Shown piece by piece: positions 22,532 to 31,253 of a DNA stretch of 33,510 nucleotides. Source of the stretch: Candidatus Omnitrophota bacterium (GTDB lineage Bacteria; Omnitrophota; Gorgyraeia; Gygaellales; Profunditerraquicolaceae); assembly GCA_028712375.1 (NCBI GenBank), contig JAQTQG010000001.1, positions 1 through 33,510 on the forward strand, given 5' to 3'. Position 1 is the first letter of the stretch. Each line of letters starts with the position of its first letter. Both the position numbers and the translations under genes were made by a program. The notes under the pieces are model-generated. The model saw only the letters and a program-made list of their open reading frames with translations. It made no database searches and had not been told where the DNA came from.

Positions 22532-24958
22532 ATGAATGAGAGAGTATGTATTCTGATTATATCGGGTTCATCTGTTGCGGTAAAGCGTATTGCTAAGGAA
22601 TTGCGTAAAGGCAAGCTTTTGCATAGACTGAAATGGGTTAAGTCTGCTCAGAATTTTTTTAAGGTATTTCAGGCTTACCGGCCGCATATTGTGCTTTGTG
22701 ATTACGGTACGCCGGGTTTTGATATTGCAGAAACATTAAAAGTTATGCGGGAAAAATATCCGGCGGTCCCCTTGATTATTATTTCTAATACTGCGGAGGA
22801 ATCGGTTATTAAAATGATAGATCAAGGTGCGGCTGACTATTTGATGCAGGATGGGTTAAACAGGTTGGTTCCGGTTCTGCGGCACGCATTGGAGGACAAA
22901 AAGAATTTTTTTGTAGAAAAACAAGTCGAAGAAAAGTTGCGCCAATCAGAGGAGAAATTCTCGAAAATTTTCCGGCTTAGCCCGGATTCGGTGATGGTCA
23001 GCCGGATTCAGGATGGAGTATTTATTGATGTAAATCAGGAATTTATTAACCGGATAGGTTACACGGCCAAAGAGTTAATCGGGCATTCCTCTTTAGCTCC
23101 CGATCTTAAGATATGGGCTAATACTGATGATCGCCAGAAAGTAGTGGAACAGCTTCAGGCGACCGGCGAAATTACCGGATTTGAAACTGTGTTTCGCTGC
23201 AAGAGCGGAGTGCTTTTTCATGGATTAATATCTTCCCGTCTTGTTGAAATTAATGGACAAATATGTATGCTTTCTTTGATCCGCGATATTACAGATCGAA
23301 AGATGTTTTTGGAGGCTTTAAGCACCAGCCAGAAGCAGTATAAGCTGGTTTTTGAAAATATGCTTAATGGTTTTGCGCTTCATGAGATGGTTCTGGACAA
23401 TTCCGGCCGCCCGGTAGATTATATCTTTCTGGAAGCAAATCCTGCATTTGAAAGGATGCTTGAGGTTAAGAAAGATGAAATAATCGGCAGGAAGGTAACG
23501 GAAGTTCTTCCGGGAATTCAGGATGATCCTGTTGATTGGATAGGCAAATACGGGGCAGTAGCGGCCGGGCACGGAGATTTAAAATTTGAGAATTATTCTT
23601 CGGTATTACGTAAATGGTTTTCCGTAAATGCTTTCTCTCCCCGGGCAGGCCAATTTGTTACGATCACTGAAGATATTACTGAACGTAAAACCGCAGAAGG
23701 CAGGATCAAAGAAAATGAAAAATTTCTCAGTGCGATTATTGAGAATATTCCCAATATGATTTTTGTTAAGGATGCTAAAGAACTTAGGTTTTTACGTTTT
23801 AACAAAGCCGGAGAGAAGCTGTTCGACCGTTCCAGGGAAGAAATGTATGGAAAGAATGATTTTGATTTTTTCCCGGAAGAAGAGGCCAGATTTTTTGTTG
23901 AAAAAGACCGGATAGTGCTTAATACTAAGCAGGGCGTTGATATCCCGGAGGAAGTTTTTAGAAAAAAAACCGGCGAGGAAAGAATCCTCCATACTAAGAA
24001 AATGCCGATACTGGATGACCAGAATAATCCTGTGTATTTATTGGGTATTTCTGAAGACATAACGGATAGTAAGCGGATTGAGAATGAATTAAAAGATAGC
24101 GAAGCCCTTTTCCGCAGTTATTTTGAGCTTCCTTTGCATGGTATTGCGGTTACTTCTCCTGAAAAGGGATGGATGCAGATTAATGATCAGGCTTGTTTAA
24201 TGTTGGGGTACGCGCGGGATGAGATTCTGCGGATGACTTGGGCGGAGATGACGCATCCGGAAGATTTAGCCGCAGACCTTGAGCAGTTTGAGCGTATGTT
24301 ATCAGGGCAGATTCAGCAGTATAAAATAGATAAGCGGTTTATCCGCAAAGATGGCAAAGTGATTTGGGCCAGCCTTGCGGTGGGATGCGTACGAAAACCT
24401 GCCGGCAGCGTAGATTACGTTATTTCTTTGTTACAGGATATTACGGAACGTAAAAATATGGAAAATATGCTGCGTGAAGCTGAGACGCGTTATCGGATGT
24501 TGTTTGAACTTTCGCCTGAAGGTATTGTGATTATTGATCCGCAAACGGCAAAGATCCTGGATTTTAATGAAACAGCTTATTTGCAATTGGGGTATACGCG
24601 CGAGGAATTTACTGCTTTAAGCATCTATGATCTGGAAGTTGTTGAATCTCCCGAAGAAACCCGCCTGCGCATTGGTAAGGTGCTGTTTGAAGGCCGGTTA
24701 GATTTTGAAACCAAGCAACGTTGCCGCGATGGAGAAATTAAAGATATTTCCGTAACCGCTCAAATCTTAAATATCTTAGGGCGTTCGGTCTATTATTGTA
24801 TTTGGCGCGATATTAGCGAACGCAAGAAGACTGAAGAAGAAATCGCTAAGCGCGCAAGAGAACTGGAGATTTTTTATAAAGCGAGTATTGGCAGGGAAGA
24901 ACGGATTATTGAGCTTAAAAAAGAAATAGAATATCTAAGGAAAGAGTTGAATAAATAG
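22532..24958 (+). CDS. Pseudo-receiver/five-PAS sensor protein, tail-motif family
   Basis: Cytoplasmic protein of 808 residues. Residues 1-120 have a receiver fold with D57 in IVLCDYGTPGFD, but the acidic pair is replaced by ISGSS and the conserved lysine region reads DYLMQD, so it is probably not phosphorylated in the usual way. Five PAS/PAC units follow at about 140-262, 270-385, 392-510, 515-640 and 645-762. The tail (from 777) is residue-for-residue the same as that of the 16032 protein over its core. No kinase or output domain. The gene begins the unit 22532-28980 and is followed 41 bp later by another tail-motif protein, then a kinase and a receiver. Confidence 0.9.
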   Translation: MNERVCILIISGSSVAVKRIAKELRKGKLLHRLKWVKSAQNFFKVFQAYRPHIVLCDYGTPGFDIAETLKVMREKYPAVPLIIISNTAEESVIKMIDQGAADYLMQDGLNRLVPVLRHALEDKKNFFVEKQVEEKLRQSEEKFSKIFRLSPDSVMVSRIQDGVFIDVNQEFINRIGYTAKELIGHSSLAPDLKIWANTDDRQKVVEQLQATGEITGFETVFRCKSGVLFHGLISSRLVEINGQICMLSLIRDITDRKMFLEALSTSQKQYKLVFENMLNGFALHEMVLDNSGRPVDYIFLEANPAFERMLEVKKDEIIGRKVTEVLPGIQDDPVDWIGKYGAVAAGHGDLKFENYSSVLRKWFSVNAFSPRAGQFVTITEDITERKTAEGRIKENEKFLSAIIENIPNMIFVKDAKELRFLRFNKAGEKLFDRSREEMYGKNDFDFFPEEEARFFVEKDRIVLNTKQGVDIPEEVFRKKTGEERILHTKKMPILDDQNNPVYLLGISEDITDSKRIENELKDSEALFRSYFELPLHGIAVTSPEKGWMQINDQACLMLGYARDEILRMTWAEMTHPEDLAADLEQFERMLSGQIQQYKIDKRFIRKDGKVIWASLAVGCVRKPAGSVDYVISLLQDITERKNMENMLREAETRYRMLFELSPEGIVIIDPQTAKILDFNETAYLQLGYTREEFTALSIYDLEVVESPEETRLRIGKVLFEGRLDFETKQRCRDGEIKDISVTAQILNILGRSVYYCIWRDISERKKTEEEIAKRARELEIFYKASIGREERIIELKKEIEYLRKELNK

Positions 24959-24999
24959 AACGAATAAGTTTAAAAATGATAAAAAGAGGTATTTAGATT

Positions 25000-26190
25000 A
25001 TGGATGCGGTTAGAAAAGGCGTTTTTTCAATTATTTCTAAATCTGTTCTTATTTTTTTGTTGGCGGGAATAGTTTTTGTTGGTGTAATTGTATTTTTAGA
25101 AGACCGGAACAGCCGTAATGAATTACTGCTTCAGGCTAAATTAGTAGAAAAAGCCATTGGTTCCCGCAGGGTCCTTAATTTTAGCGGTTCGCAGGCGGAT
25201 CTAGAATCACCAAACTATAACCATCTCAAAGAGCAGTTGATTTCTATCCGTTCCGTTAATCCTGAATGCCGGTTTATCTATTTGTTAGGCAAACATCCTG
25301 ACGGGAGAATATTCTTTTTTGTAGACTCGGAGCCGGCGGGCTCCGGAGACTATTCGCCTCCCGGGCAGATATATGATGAAGCTTCCGTGTATTTTCATAA
25401 AATATTTTTATCCGGCAAGAATATCGTTATCGGGCCGCAAGCTGACCGTTGGGGGGTATGGGTAAGTGCCTTGATCCCGGTGATTGACCAGCCAGGCGGC
25501 AAAGTGATTGCAGTTTTGGGAATGGATATAGATGCGCGGACCTGGATAAAAGCGATTCTTTACCGCACTCTTTTTCCTTTTACCTTCTTTTTATTAATTT
25601 ATGGGCTGATTGTTTTTTTATTCTATGTTCAGCGCCGGAATAATCAGGAGAATTCCAGGCTTGCTGAATCCAGGATAGCACTTCAGGATAGCGAAAATAA
25701 GTATCATAGTATTTTTTTGAATTTTCCTGATGCGATAGCGATTTTCCGGCCCGCGGCCTGGAAGTTTTATTCAGGAAACCCGGCAATGTTAAAAATGTTC
25801 GGGCTAAGCGATGAGAAACAATTATTATCTTTAAGGCTTGATGAATTATCTCCCGAACGACAGGCGGATGGAGATTTTTCGGTTGAGAAAATCAAAAAGT
25901 TGTTGGAAATAGCTGTGCGGCAAGACTCTTTGTTTCTTGAGTGGGTCCATAGGCGGCTCAATGGGGAAGAATTTCCTTCAACCGTATTATTGGCTAAGAT
26001 AGAATTAGCCGGTGAAGTAATGGTACAAATGATGATCAGGGATATTACGCAGCACAAAAAGATTGAAGAAGAGAACATTAAGCATATGAAGGAGTTGGAG
26101 GTTTTTTATAAAGTAAGTATGGGTAGGGAAGAACGGATTATTGAGCTTAAAAAGGAAGTAGATAGGTTAAAGAAGGAGATAGTAAAATAG
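25000..26190 (+). CDS. Membrane Cache-like/PAS sensor protein, tail-motif family
   Basis: Membrane protein of 396 residues. TM1 at about 10-30 and TM2 at about 187-210 bracket an extracytoplasmic Cache-like ligand domain (RFIYLLGKHPDGRIFFFVDS, then GPQADRWGVWVSALIP and AVLGMDIDARTW). One cytoplasmic PAS/PAC follows (about 232-350), then the shared tail with FYKVSMGREERIIELKK (from 365). There is no kinase domain. It lies directly before the kinase at 26207 (16-bp gap), so an attractive model is that it senses an external ligand and signals to that kinase via its tail; this is inference. Confidence 0.88.
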   Translation: MDAVRKGVFSIISKSVLIFLLAGIVFVGVIVFLEDRNSRNELLLQAKLVEKAIGSRRVLNFSGSQADLESPNYNHLKEQLISIRSVNPECRFIYLLGKHPDGRIFFFVDSEPAGSGDYSPPGQIYDEASVYFHKIFLSGKNIVIGPQADRWGVWVSALIPVIDQPGGKVIAVLGMDIDARTWIKAILYRTLFPFTFFLLIYGLIVFLFYVQRRNNQENSRLAESRIALQDSENKYHSIFLNFPDAIAIFRPAAWKFYSGNPAMLKMFGLSDEKQLLSLRLDELSPERQADGDFSVEKIKKLLEIAVRQDSLFLEWVHRRLNGEEFPSTVLLAKIELAGEVMVQMMIRDITQHKKIEEENIKHMKELEVFYKVSMGREERIIELKKEVDRLKKEIVK

Positions 26191-26206
26191 TTAAGGATCT
26201 TTTGAT

Positions 26207-28579
26207 ATGAGAATACGTGCTAGGCTAGTGCATCTTTTAATTTTTTTGGCGGTCATATTTTTAACTGTATTTATAATACAAAAAAGATATGAGCAGCAGA
26301 GGTTAATCCAGCTTTTAGGCTCAGTGCAGGCAGAGCGGGAATATGTTTTTGATAAAATCGCAAGCCTTCAACAAAAGCCTCTGCAGACTTTTGCTTATGA
26401 TTATTCATTTTGGGACGAAATGGTGAATTTCGTTAATGCCCCGAATAAAAAATGGGCAGTAGAAAACATCGAGTTTAGCCTTAATACTTACCAGGCGAAT
26501 GCGGTATGGGTATATAATTTGGATAACCGGTTAGTTTATTCGGTGCATAATATTGATGGAGAGGCTGGGCTTATGGAGATGCCCGTTCCACCTTCGGCAA
26601 TCAGCAGTTTATTTGCCGGTACCCCATTCTGCCATTTTTTCGCGGAGACCCCGAAAGGTTTAATGGAGATTTATGGCGCGGCTATTCAGTCTTCCGTTGA
26701 CGTTAAAAGGGAAGGGCCGGCTGTCGGGTATTTATTCTGCGGCCGTCTATGGATTAAGGAGTATATTAATGAACTTTCGCAATTAACAGGCTCTGCTGTA
26801 GCGTTGGTGGATTCCGTGAAAAGCCAGGTTTATCCTGCTGCAAGCAAAGGGAGGATTAATTTTTCAAGGGCATTATTCGGATGGGATAACCAGCCGGTAA
26901 AATATCTTGTTGTTTCCGCGACATCTGTGGCGATAACCAGCGCGAGAAAATTAGCCGTTCAGGTTGCGATATTATTTCTTAGTTTTTTTATGGTCATCTT
27001 GATTATTGTTTCAATTTTTATTTATTATTGGATAAGTATCCCCCTAAAGTTAATTACGCTTTCGCTGGAGAAAGGAAACTCTGTTTTTTTAAATAAGATG
27101 AAGAAGCAGTCTACGGAGTTTGGCGATATATCCAGGATGGTGGATAGTTTTTTTATCCAAAGAAAGACCATCCTTGAAGAAATTTCCGAGCGTAAGCGGA
27201 CCCAAGAAGCATTAAGCAAGGTGAATAGCTGTTTTGTTTCTTTCGGGACGGAGCCGGATAGAAATATTCAGTTGATTACTGAGACTGCCGGGCAGATTCT
27301 CGATGCTACCTGTATGCTTTATAACCGCAATCACGACGGAATATTAGTGACCAAGGCCAGCTGGAATGAGCCGGCTGATTTTTCCAGGTCGGATTTGGGG
27401 CAGGGGCATATTTGTTTTGATGTGATTAACGCTCAGGACAGCCAGCCGGTTATTCTGGAAGACCTGCAGCATACCAGTTATGCGCATACTGATCCGAATG
27501 TAAAAAAGTATAATTTACAATCTTACGTAAGTTGTCCGGTTCAACTTAAAGGGAGAACCGTGGCCAGCCTCTGTGCCGTTTTTACTTCTTCAGTAAGAGT
27601 AAGTGAATATTATCTGAATTTATTGCAGGTTTTAGGTAAAGCCGCTTCCATTGAAGAAGACCGAAAGCATACAGAAGAGATTTTTAAGGCCCAGGCGCTG
27701 GAGTTGGATAATGCTTTAAAAGAGGCGCTTAAATCCCGTGAGGTTCTTTTAAGCATGCTTGAAGATAATCAGTTGAATAAGATAAAGCTGGAGCAGAGCG
27801 TTCAGGAATTAGCGGATGCTTATTCTAAACTTAAAGAGTCTCAAGAGGAGGTTATCCAGGCGGAAAAATTCGGGGCTATCGGCCAATTGGCTAGCAGCGT
27901 AGCTCATGAAGTAAGAAATCCTTTGGCGATTATTATGCAGTCGATTGAATATTTAGGAAATAGGGTTCCTGCTGAACACCGGGATATCATTGAAGTGGCC
28001 GCTAATAGTATCAGGCGGGCCAATACTATTGTTGGCACGCTGCTTGATTTTTCCAAAGCAAAAAAATTAAGCATGGGTTTGGAAGATGTGAATTCCATAT
28101 TGGAAGATGCCTTAACATTAACTAATTATAGTAATCTGAAAAATCAGATACAGGTAGTTAAGGAGCTAGGAAGCGAGCTGCCTAAAGTTTCTGTCGATCG
28201 GCAGAAAATAGAGCAGGTATTTGTGAACATTATTTTAAATGCTATGCAGTCGATGCCCGGAGCAGGGCATTTATTCGTGCGCAGCTATTTAATTAAATTT
28301 AATAATCTGAAAGAGGAAATAAAAAATAAGATTCAGGGCCCCGCTTTATCAATGGGGAATTTTTTAACTATAGAAGTTGAAGATGAAGGGGTGGGCATCC
28401 CGGAAGAAAACCTGCAGAATATTTTCCGCCCATTTTTTACTACTAAGGGTGCGATGACCGGTATCGGTTTAGGCCTTTCCGTCGTCAAAGATATTATTGC
28501 TTTGCATAATGGCTATGTTGGAATAGAAAGCCGGGTAAATAAGGGGACAAAAGTGACTATTGTTTTAAAAGCGGATTAA
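26207..28579 (+). CDS. Membrane histidine kinase: CHASE4, HAMP, GAF, HisKA, HATPase
   Basis: Sensor kinase of 790 residues. TM1 (8-26) and TM2 (about 252-275) flank a CHASE4 domain recognised by FAYDYSFWDEMVNFV near 65-80. HAMP (about 278-325) and GAF (about 340-475) follow, then a long coiled coil (485-555). HisKA has H567 in SSVAHEVRNPLA. The HATPase has N-box NIILNAMQSM, G1 DEGVGI and G2 GIGLGLS, with an insertion after the N-box (RSYLIKFNNLKEE...) shared with the kinase at 9340. A receiver follows 17 bp later and is the likely partner. Confidence 0.92.
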   Translation: MRIRARLVHLLIFLAVIFLTVFIIQKRYEQQRLIQLLGSVQAEREYVFDKIASLQQKPLQTFAYDYSFWDEMVNFVNAPNKKWAVENIEFSLNTYQANAVWVYNLDNRLVYSVHNIDGEAGLMEMPVPPSAISSLFAGTPFCHFFAETPKGLMEIYGAAIQSSVDVKREGPAVGYLFCGRLWIKEYINELSQLTGSAVALVDSVKSQVYPAASKGRINFSRALFGWDNQPVKYLVVSATSVAITSARKLAVQVAILFLSFFMVILIIVSIFIYYWISIPLKLITLSLEKGNSVFLNKMKKQSTEFGDISRMVDSFFIQRKTILEEISERKRTQEALSKVNSCFVSFGTEPDRNIQLITETAGQILDATCMLYNRNHDGILVTKASWNEPADFSRSDLGQGHICFDVINAQDSQPVILEDLQHTSYAHTDPNVKKYNLQSYVSCPVQLKGRTVASLCAVFTSSVRVSEYYLNLLQVLGKAASIEEDRKHTEEIFKAQALELDNALKEALKSREVLLSMLEDNQLNKIKLEQSVQELADAYSKLKESQEEVIQAEKFGAIGQLASSVAHEVRNPLAIIMQSIEYLGNRVPAEHRDIIEVAANSIRRANTIVGTLLDFSKAKKLSMGLEDVNSILEDALTLTNYSNLKNQIQVVKELGSELPKVSVDRQKIEQVFVNIILNAMQSMPGAGHLFVRSYLIKFNNLKEEIKNKIQGPALSMGNFLTIEVEDEGVGIPEENLQNIFRPFFTTKGAMTGIGLGLSVVKDIIALHNGYVGIESRVNKGTKVTIVLKAD

Positions 28580-28596
28580 TAATGGAGGCACTCTAG

Positions 28597-28980
28597 ATGG
28601 ATAAAGCCAGGATACTGATTGTTGATGATGAGCAGGATTTCTCAAAAATGGTAAAGTTGAATTTAGAGGATACGGGTAAATTTGAAGTGATGACCTTATC
28701 CAGCGCAAATGAAATTATTTCCCATGTGCATAATTTTAAACCGAATGTAATTTTGCTGGATATGGTAATGCCCGGAATAGGGGGTATAGAGGCATGCGAG
28801 ATGCTCAATAACGATCCGCTTGGGCAAGCATTACCGATTCTTATACTTTCCGCTTTGGATAAAGATAAGGATAAGTTGTTAGCTTATAAAAAAGGAGTGG
28901 TGGGTTATTTGACTAAGCCTATAGAAAAAGACGTGCTGATCGCAAAGATAGAGAGCGCTTTGTACTTTAAATCTGCGTAA
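28597..28980 (+). CDS. Single-domain response regulator
   Basis: Receiver of 127 residues with D10-D11, phospho-acceptor D55 in ILLDMVMPGIGG, a switch serine in LSAL and the lysine in TKPIEKD. No output domain. It is the closest relative in the window of the receiver at 10304, and both sit right after the two related kinases, so kinase and receiver were probably duplicated together. GGAGG precedes the start. Confidence 0.92.
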   Translation: MDKARILIVDDEQDFSKMVKLNLEDTGKFEVMTLSSANEIISHVHNFKPNVILLDMVMPGIGGIEACEMLNNDPLGQALPILILSALDKDKDKLLAYKKGVVGYLTKPIEKDVLIAKIESALYFKSA

Positions 28981-29087
28981 TAAGGCCGCATTTTAATTGG
29001 CTATTTTTACTATGACCAATTTAGGGGTTTATCGCTAATCAGTCTTGTAAGAAAAACTAATATTTTAGTTAATATCAAGGAGGATAT
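28981..29087 (+). other. Gap before moxR
   Basis: No gene. An ACTAA-TATT-TTAGT inverted repeat lies near 29056-29069, and AAGGAGG at 29077-29083 is the strong ribosome binding site of moxR. No convincing promoter or terminator was found. Confidence 0.35.
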
Positions 29088-30014
29088 ATGTATAACGAAG
29101 AGATTAAAAAATTGATCGATAATGTGGAGAAAGTAATTGTCGGGAAAACCGAAGTGGTAAAACTTTTGATTACCGGGATATTGACCAACGGGCATATTCT
29201 TATTGACGATGTTCCCGGCATGGGCAAGACCATGCTTTCTTTGGCATTAGCTAAATCTATCAGCGCGGATTTTAAAAGGATCCAGTTTACCCCGGATCTT
29301 TTGCCTTCAGATGTTACCGGAGGGTTTATCTATAGCCCTAAGACAGGAGAGTTTGATTTTAAAAAAGGCCCGGTTTTTACGAATATTCTTCTGGCGGATG
29401 AAATTAACCGGACAACTCCCCGTACGCAGTCTGCGCTCCTGGAATGTATGCAGGAACGTTCTGTTTCTATTGATTGCAAAACTTTTATTCTGCCGCGGCC
29501 TTTTATGGTAGTCGGTACACAAAATCCTATCGAGTATCAGGGGACTTATCCTTTACCGGAGGCGCAGCTGGACAGGTTTTTAATGAAGATCAATGTGGGT
29601 TATTTAACTTTGGAAGAGGAAAAAAGAGTAACAATCGGGCAGAAGCAACAGCATCCCATCGAAAATCTGCAGCCGGTCTTAGACACTGATGCAGTTTTAG
29701 GATTGCAGGATAAGATTAAGAAGGTAGAAGTTTCTTCTATCGTACTTAATTATATTGTCAGCTTGGTTACTGCTACCCGTAAAAAAGAAGAGATTCGCTT
29801 AGGGGCCAGTCCGCGTGCCTCAATTGCGCTGATGAAAGCAAGTTGCGCCTGGGCTTTTATCGAAGGCAGAGATTATGTTATTCCGGAGGATGTGATTAAA
29901 CTTGCATATTGGGTGCTTGGGCATAGGATACAACTACATCCTAAGGCTTTGGTTGCCGAAAAGACACCTGCTTCCATTATCGCAGAAATAGTGCGCAGTG
30001 TCCCGGCTTCTTAA
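29088..30014 (+). CDS. MoxR family AAA+ ATPase
   Basis: Cytoplasmic AAA+ ATPase of 308 residues. Walker A is VPGMGKT with K47, Walker B LLADEINR, sensor 1 in VGTQNP, and the lid region includes GASPRASIALMKA. MoxR proteins act as chaperone-like ATPases that assemble or mature partner complexes and nearly always sit beside DUF58 and transglutaminase- or VWA-type genes, as here. The next gene begins six bases after the stop. Confidence 0.94.
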   Translation: MYNEEIKKLIDNVEKVIVGKTEVVKLLITGILTNGHILIDDVPGMGKTMLSLALAKSISADFKRIQFTPDLLPSDVTGGFIYSPKTGEFDFKKGPVFTNILLADEINRTTPRTQSALLECMQERSVSIDCKTFILPRPFMVVGTQNPIEYQGTYPLPEAQLDRFLMKINVGYLTLEEEKRVTIGQKQQHPIENLQPVLDTDAVLGLQDKIKKVEVSSIVLNYIVSLVTATRKKEEIRLGASPRASIALMKASCAWAFIEGRDYVIPEDVIKLAYWVLGHRIQLHPKALVAEKTPASIIAEIVRSVPAS

Positions 30015-30020
30015 TAAAAA

Positions 30021-31250
30021 ATGTTAAAAGTTTTCTGTTTGAGGTGGTTGGTTTTAGGGGTTTTTTTTATCTCTAGCCTTTTGATTGGGTTAAAGACTAC
30101 GCGGGAATTTTTCTTTTTCTTTGCCTATTTTTTGTTTTCGGCAACCGTGGTTAGCCTGGTTTGGCTCCTTTTGGTATATTTTACAGCGAGTTTGCAATTA
30201 TCCAGAAAAATGATCAGCCGGATTACCGAAGATGAGCGGCTGGAAGTAACCGCGCAGGTCCGCAGCAGCAGTTTTTTACCGATTTTTAATTTTACTCTCG
30301 AAGATAATTTTTCTTGTTCGCAGCCTAATCAAGAAAAGAAAAGTTTTTTTGTCAGCTATCTGGAATCAAAGTCTACTTGTGAAATCAAATATGATTACCT
30401 TTGTTCCAAAAGAGGAGAGTATAAGGCCGGGCCTTTCGTAGTTTATTTTTTTGATCCCCTGAATCTTTTTTTCTTCAGGCGTGTATATCATGTTTATTCC
30501 GGCGTAGTAGTCTATCCGAAAATATTTAGAATTGAAAAATTTCCGCCGTTAACTAAAAGTGTGCTGCCCTGGTTTGGGATTGAGACGGCGCGTTCCAGCG
30601 GAGATGATGATGAATTTTATGGCGTGCGCGAGTATAAAGAAGGAGAGTCCGTAAAAAAAATTCACTGGATCTCCAGCGCCCGTAAAAATAAACTGATTGT
30701 AAAACAATTCCAATTGCAGAGTTTTTTCGGCACAACTATTGTTTTTAACCTGGAAAAAGCCAGAAATATCGGTGAAGGCAAAGAATCCGTGGCAGAATAT
30801 ATTATTAAAATTGCGGCTAGCGTTGCGCACTATCTTACGGAACGGGGCGTTTCTATAGAACTTCTGGCACATATCGGTGAGATTGTGCATCTACCTTTTA
30901 ATAAAGGCCAGGAGCATTTGGAAAGTATTCTTAGGATTCTAGCGGTGGCTCAGGCAGAAAGCAGGGTCAGTTTTAGCGAGGCTTTCGAAGAGTTCACCCG
31001 CTATATTCCTAATGATTCCAGCTTAATTGCGGTAATCTCCGATCAGGATTACACAGACTTGCCTCGCATGGTATCTTTGTACAGCCGGGGAATTTCCCTG
31101 ATTCCTTTAATTGTGGTTTCGGATACTTTTTTGCCGGCTGCCGATAAAAAAAAGGTTGCCCGTCAGACGAAAATTAAGATTTCGAATTTAGTTAATATGC
31201 AGGCGAAGTTTTTTTTACAAGGGGATAATTTATCAGAGGTATTTATTTAA
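30021..31250 (+). CDS. DUF58 domain membrane protein
   Basis: Protein of 409 residues with two N-terminal membrane helices (about 8-55) and a large soluble part. The DUF58 hallmark EFYGVREYKEGESVKKIHW, followed by SSARKNKLIVKQF, lies at about 195-235. The C-terminal part is a degenerate VWA-like fold. It is the standard partner of MoxR and probably a client or adaptor; the biological process is not known. The next gene starts three bases after the stop. Confidence 0.9.
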   Translation: MLKVFCLRWLVLGVFFISSLLIGLKTTREFFFFFAYFLFSATVVSLVWLLLVYFTASLQLSRKMISRITEDERLEVTAQVRSSSFLPIFNFTLEDNFSCSQPNQEKKSFFVSYLESKSTCEIKYDYLCSKRGEYKAGPFVVYFFDPLNLFFFRRVYHVYSGVVVYPKIFRIEKFPPLTKSVLPWFGIETARSSGDDDEFYGVREYKEGESVKKIHWISSARKNKLIVKQFQLQSFFGTTIVFNLEKARNIGEGKESVAEYIIKIAASVAHYLTERGVSIELLAHIGEIVHLPFNKGQEHLESILRILAVAQAESRVSFSEAFEEFTRYIPNDSSLIAVISDQDYTDLPRMVSLYSRGISLIPLIVVSDTFLPAADKKKVARQTKIKISNLVNMQAKFFLQGDNLSEVFI

Positions 31251-31253
31251 GCG

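Noticed and set aside
23593-24060. 155-codon antisense open frame, with others such as 3296-3745
   Set aside because: They lie opposite clear PAS or kinase genes, have no ribosome binding site or recognisable domain, and reflect codon use of the sense gene.
765-24460. Near-identical DNA stretch GATATTACTGAACGTAAA in many PAS genes, considered as a recombination repeat
   Set aside because: It encodes the conserved D-I-T-E-R-K end of PAC motifs; similarity is explained by protein conservation and codon bias.
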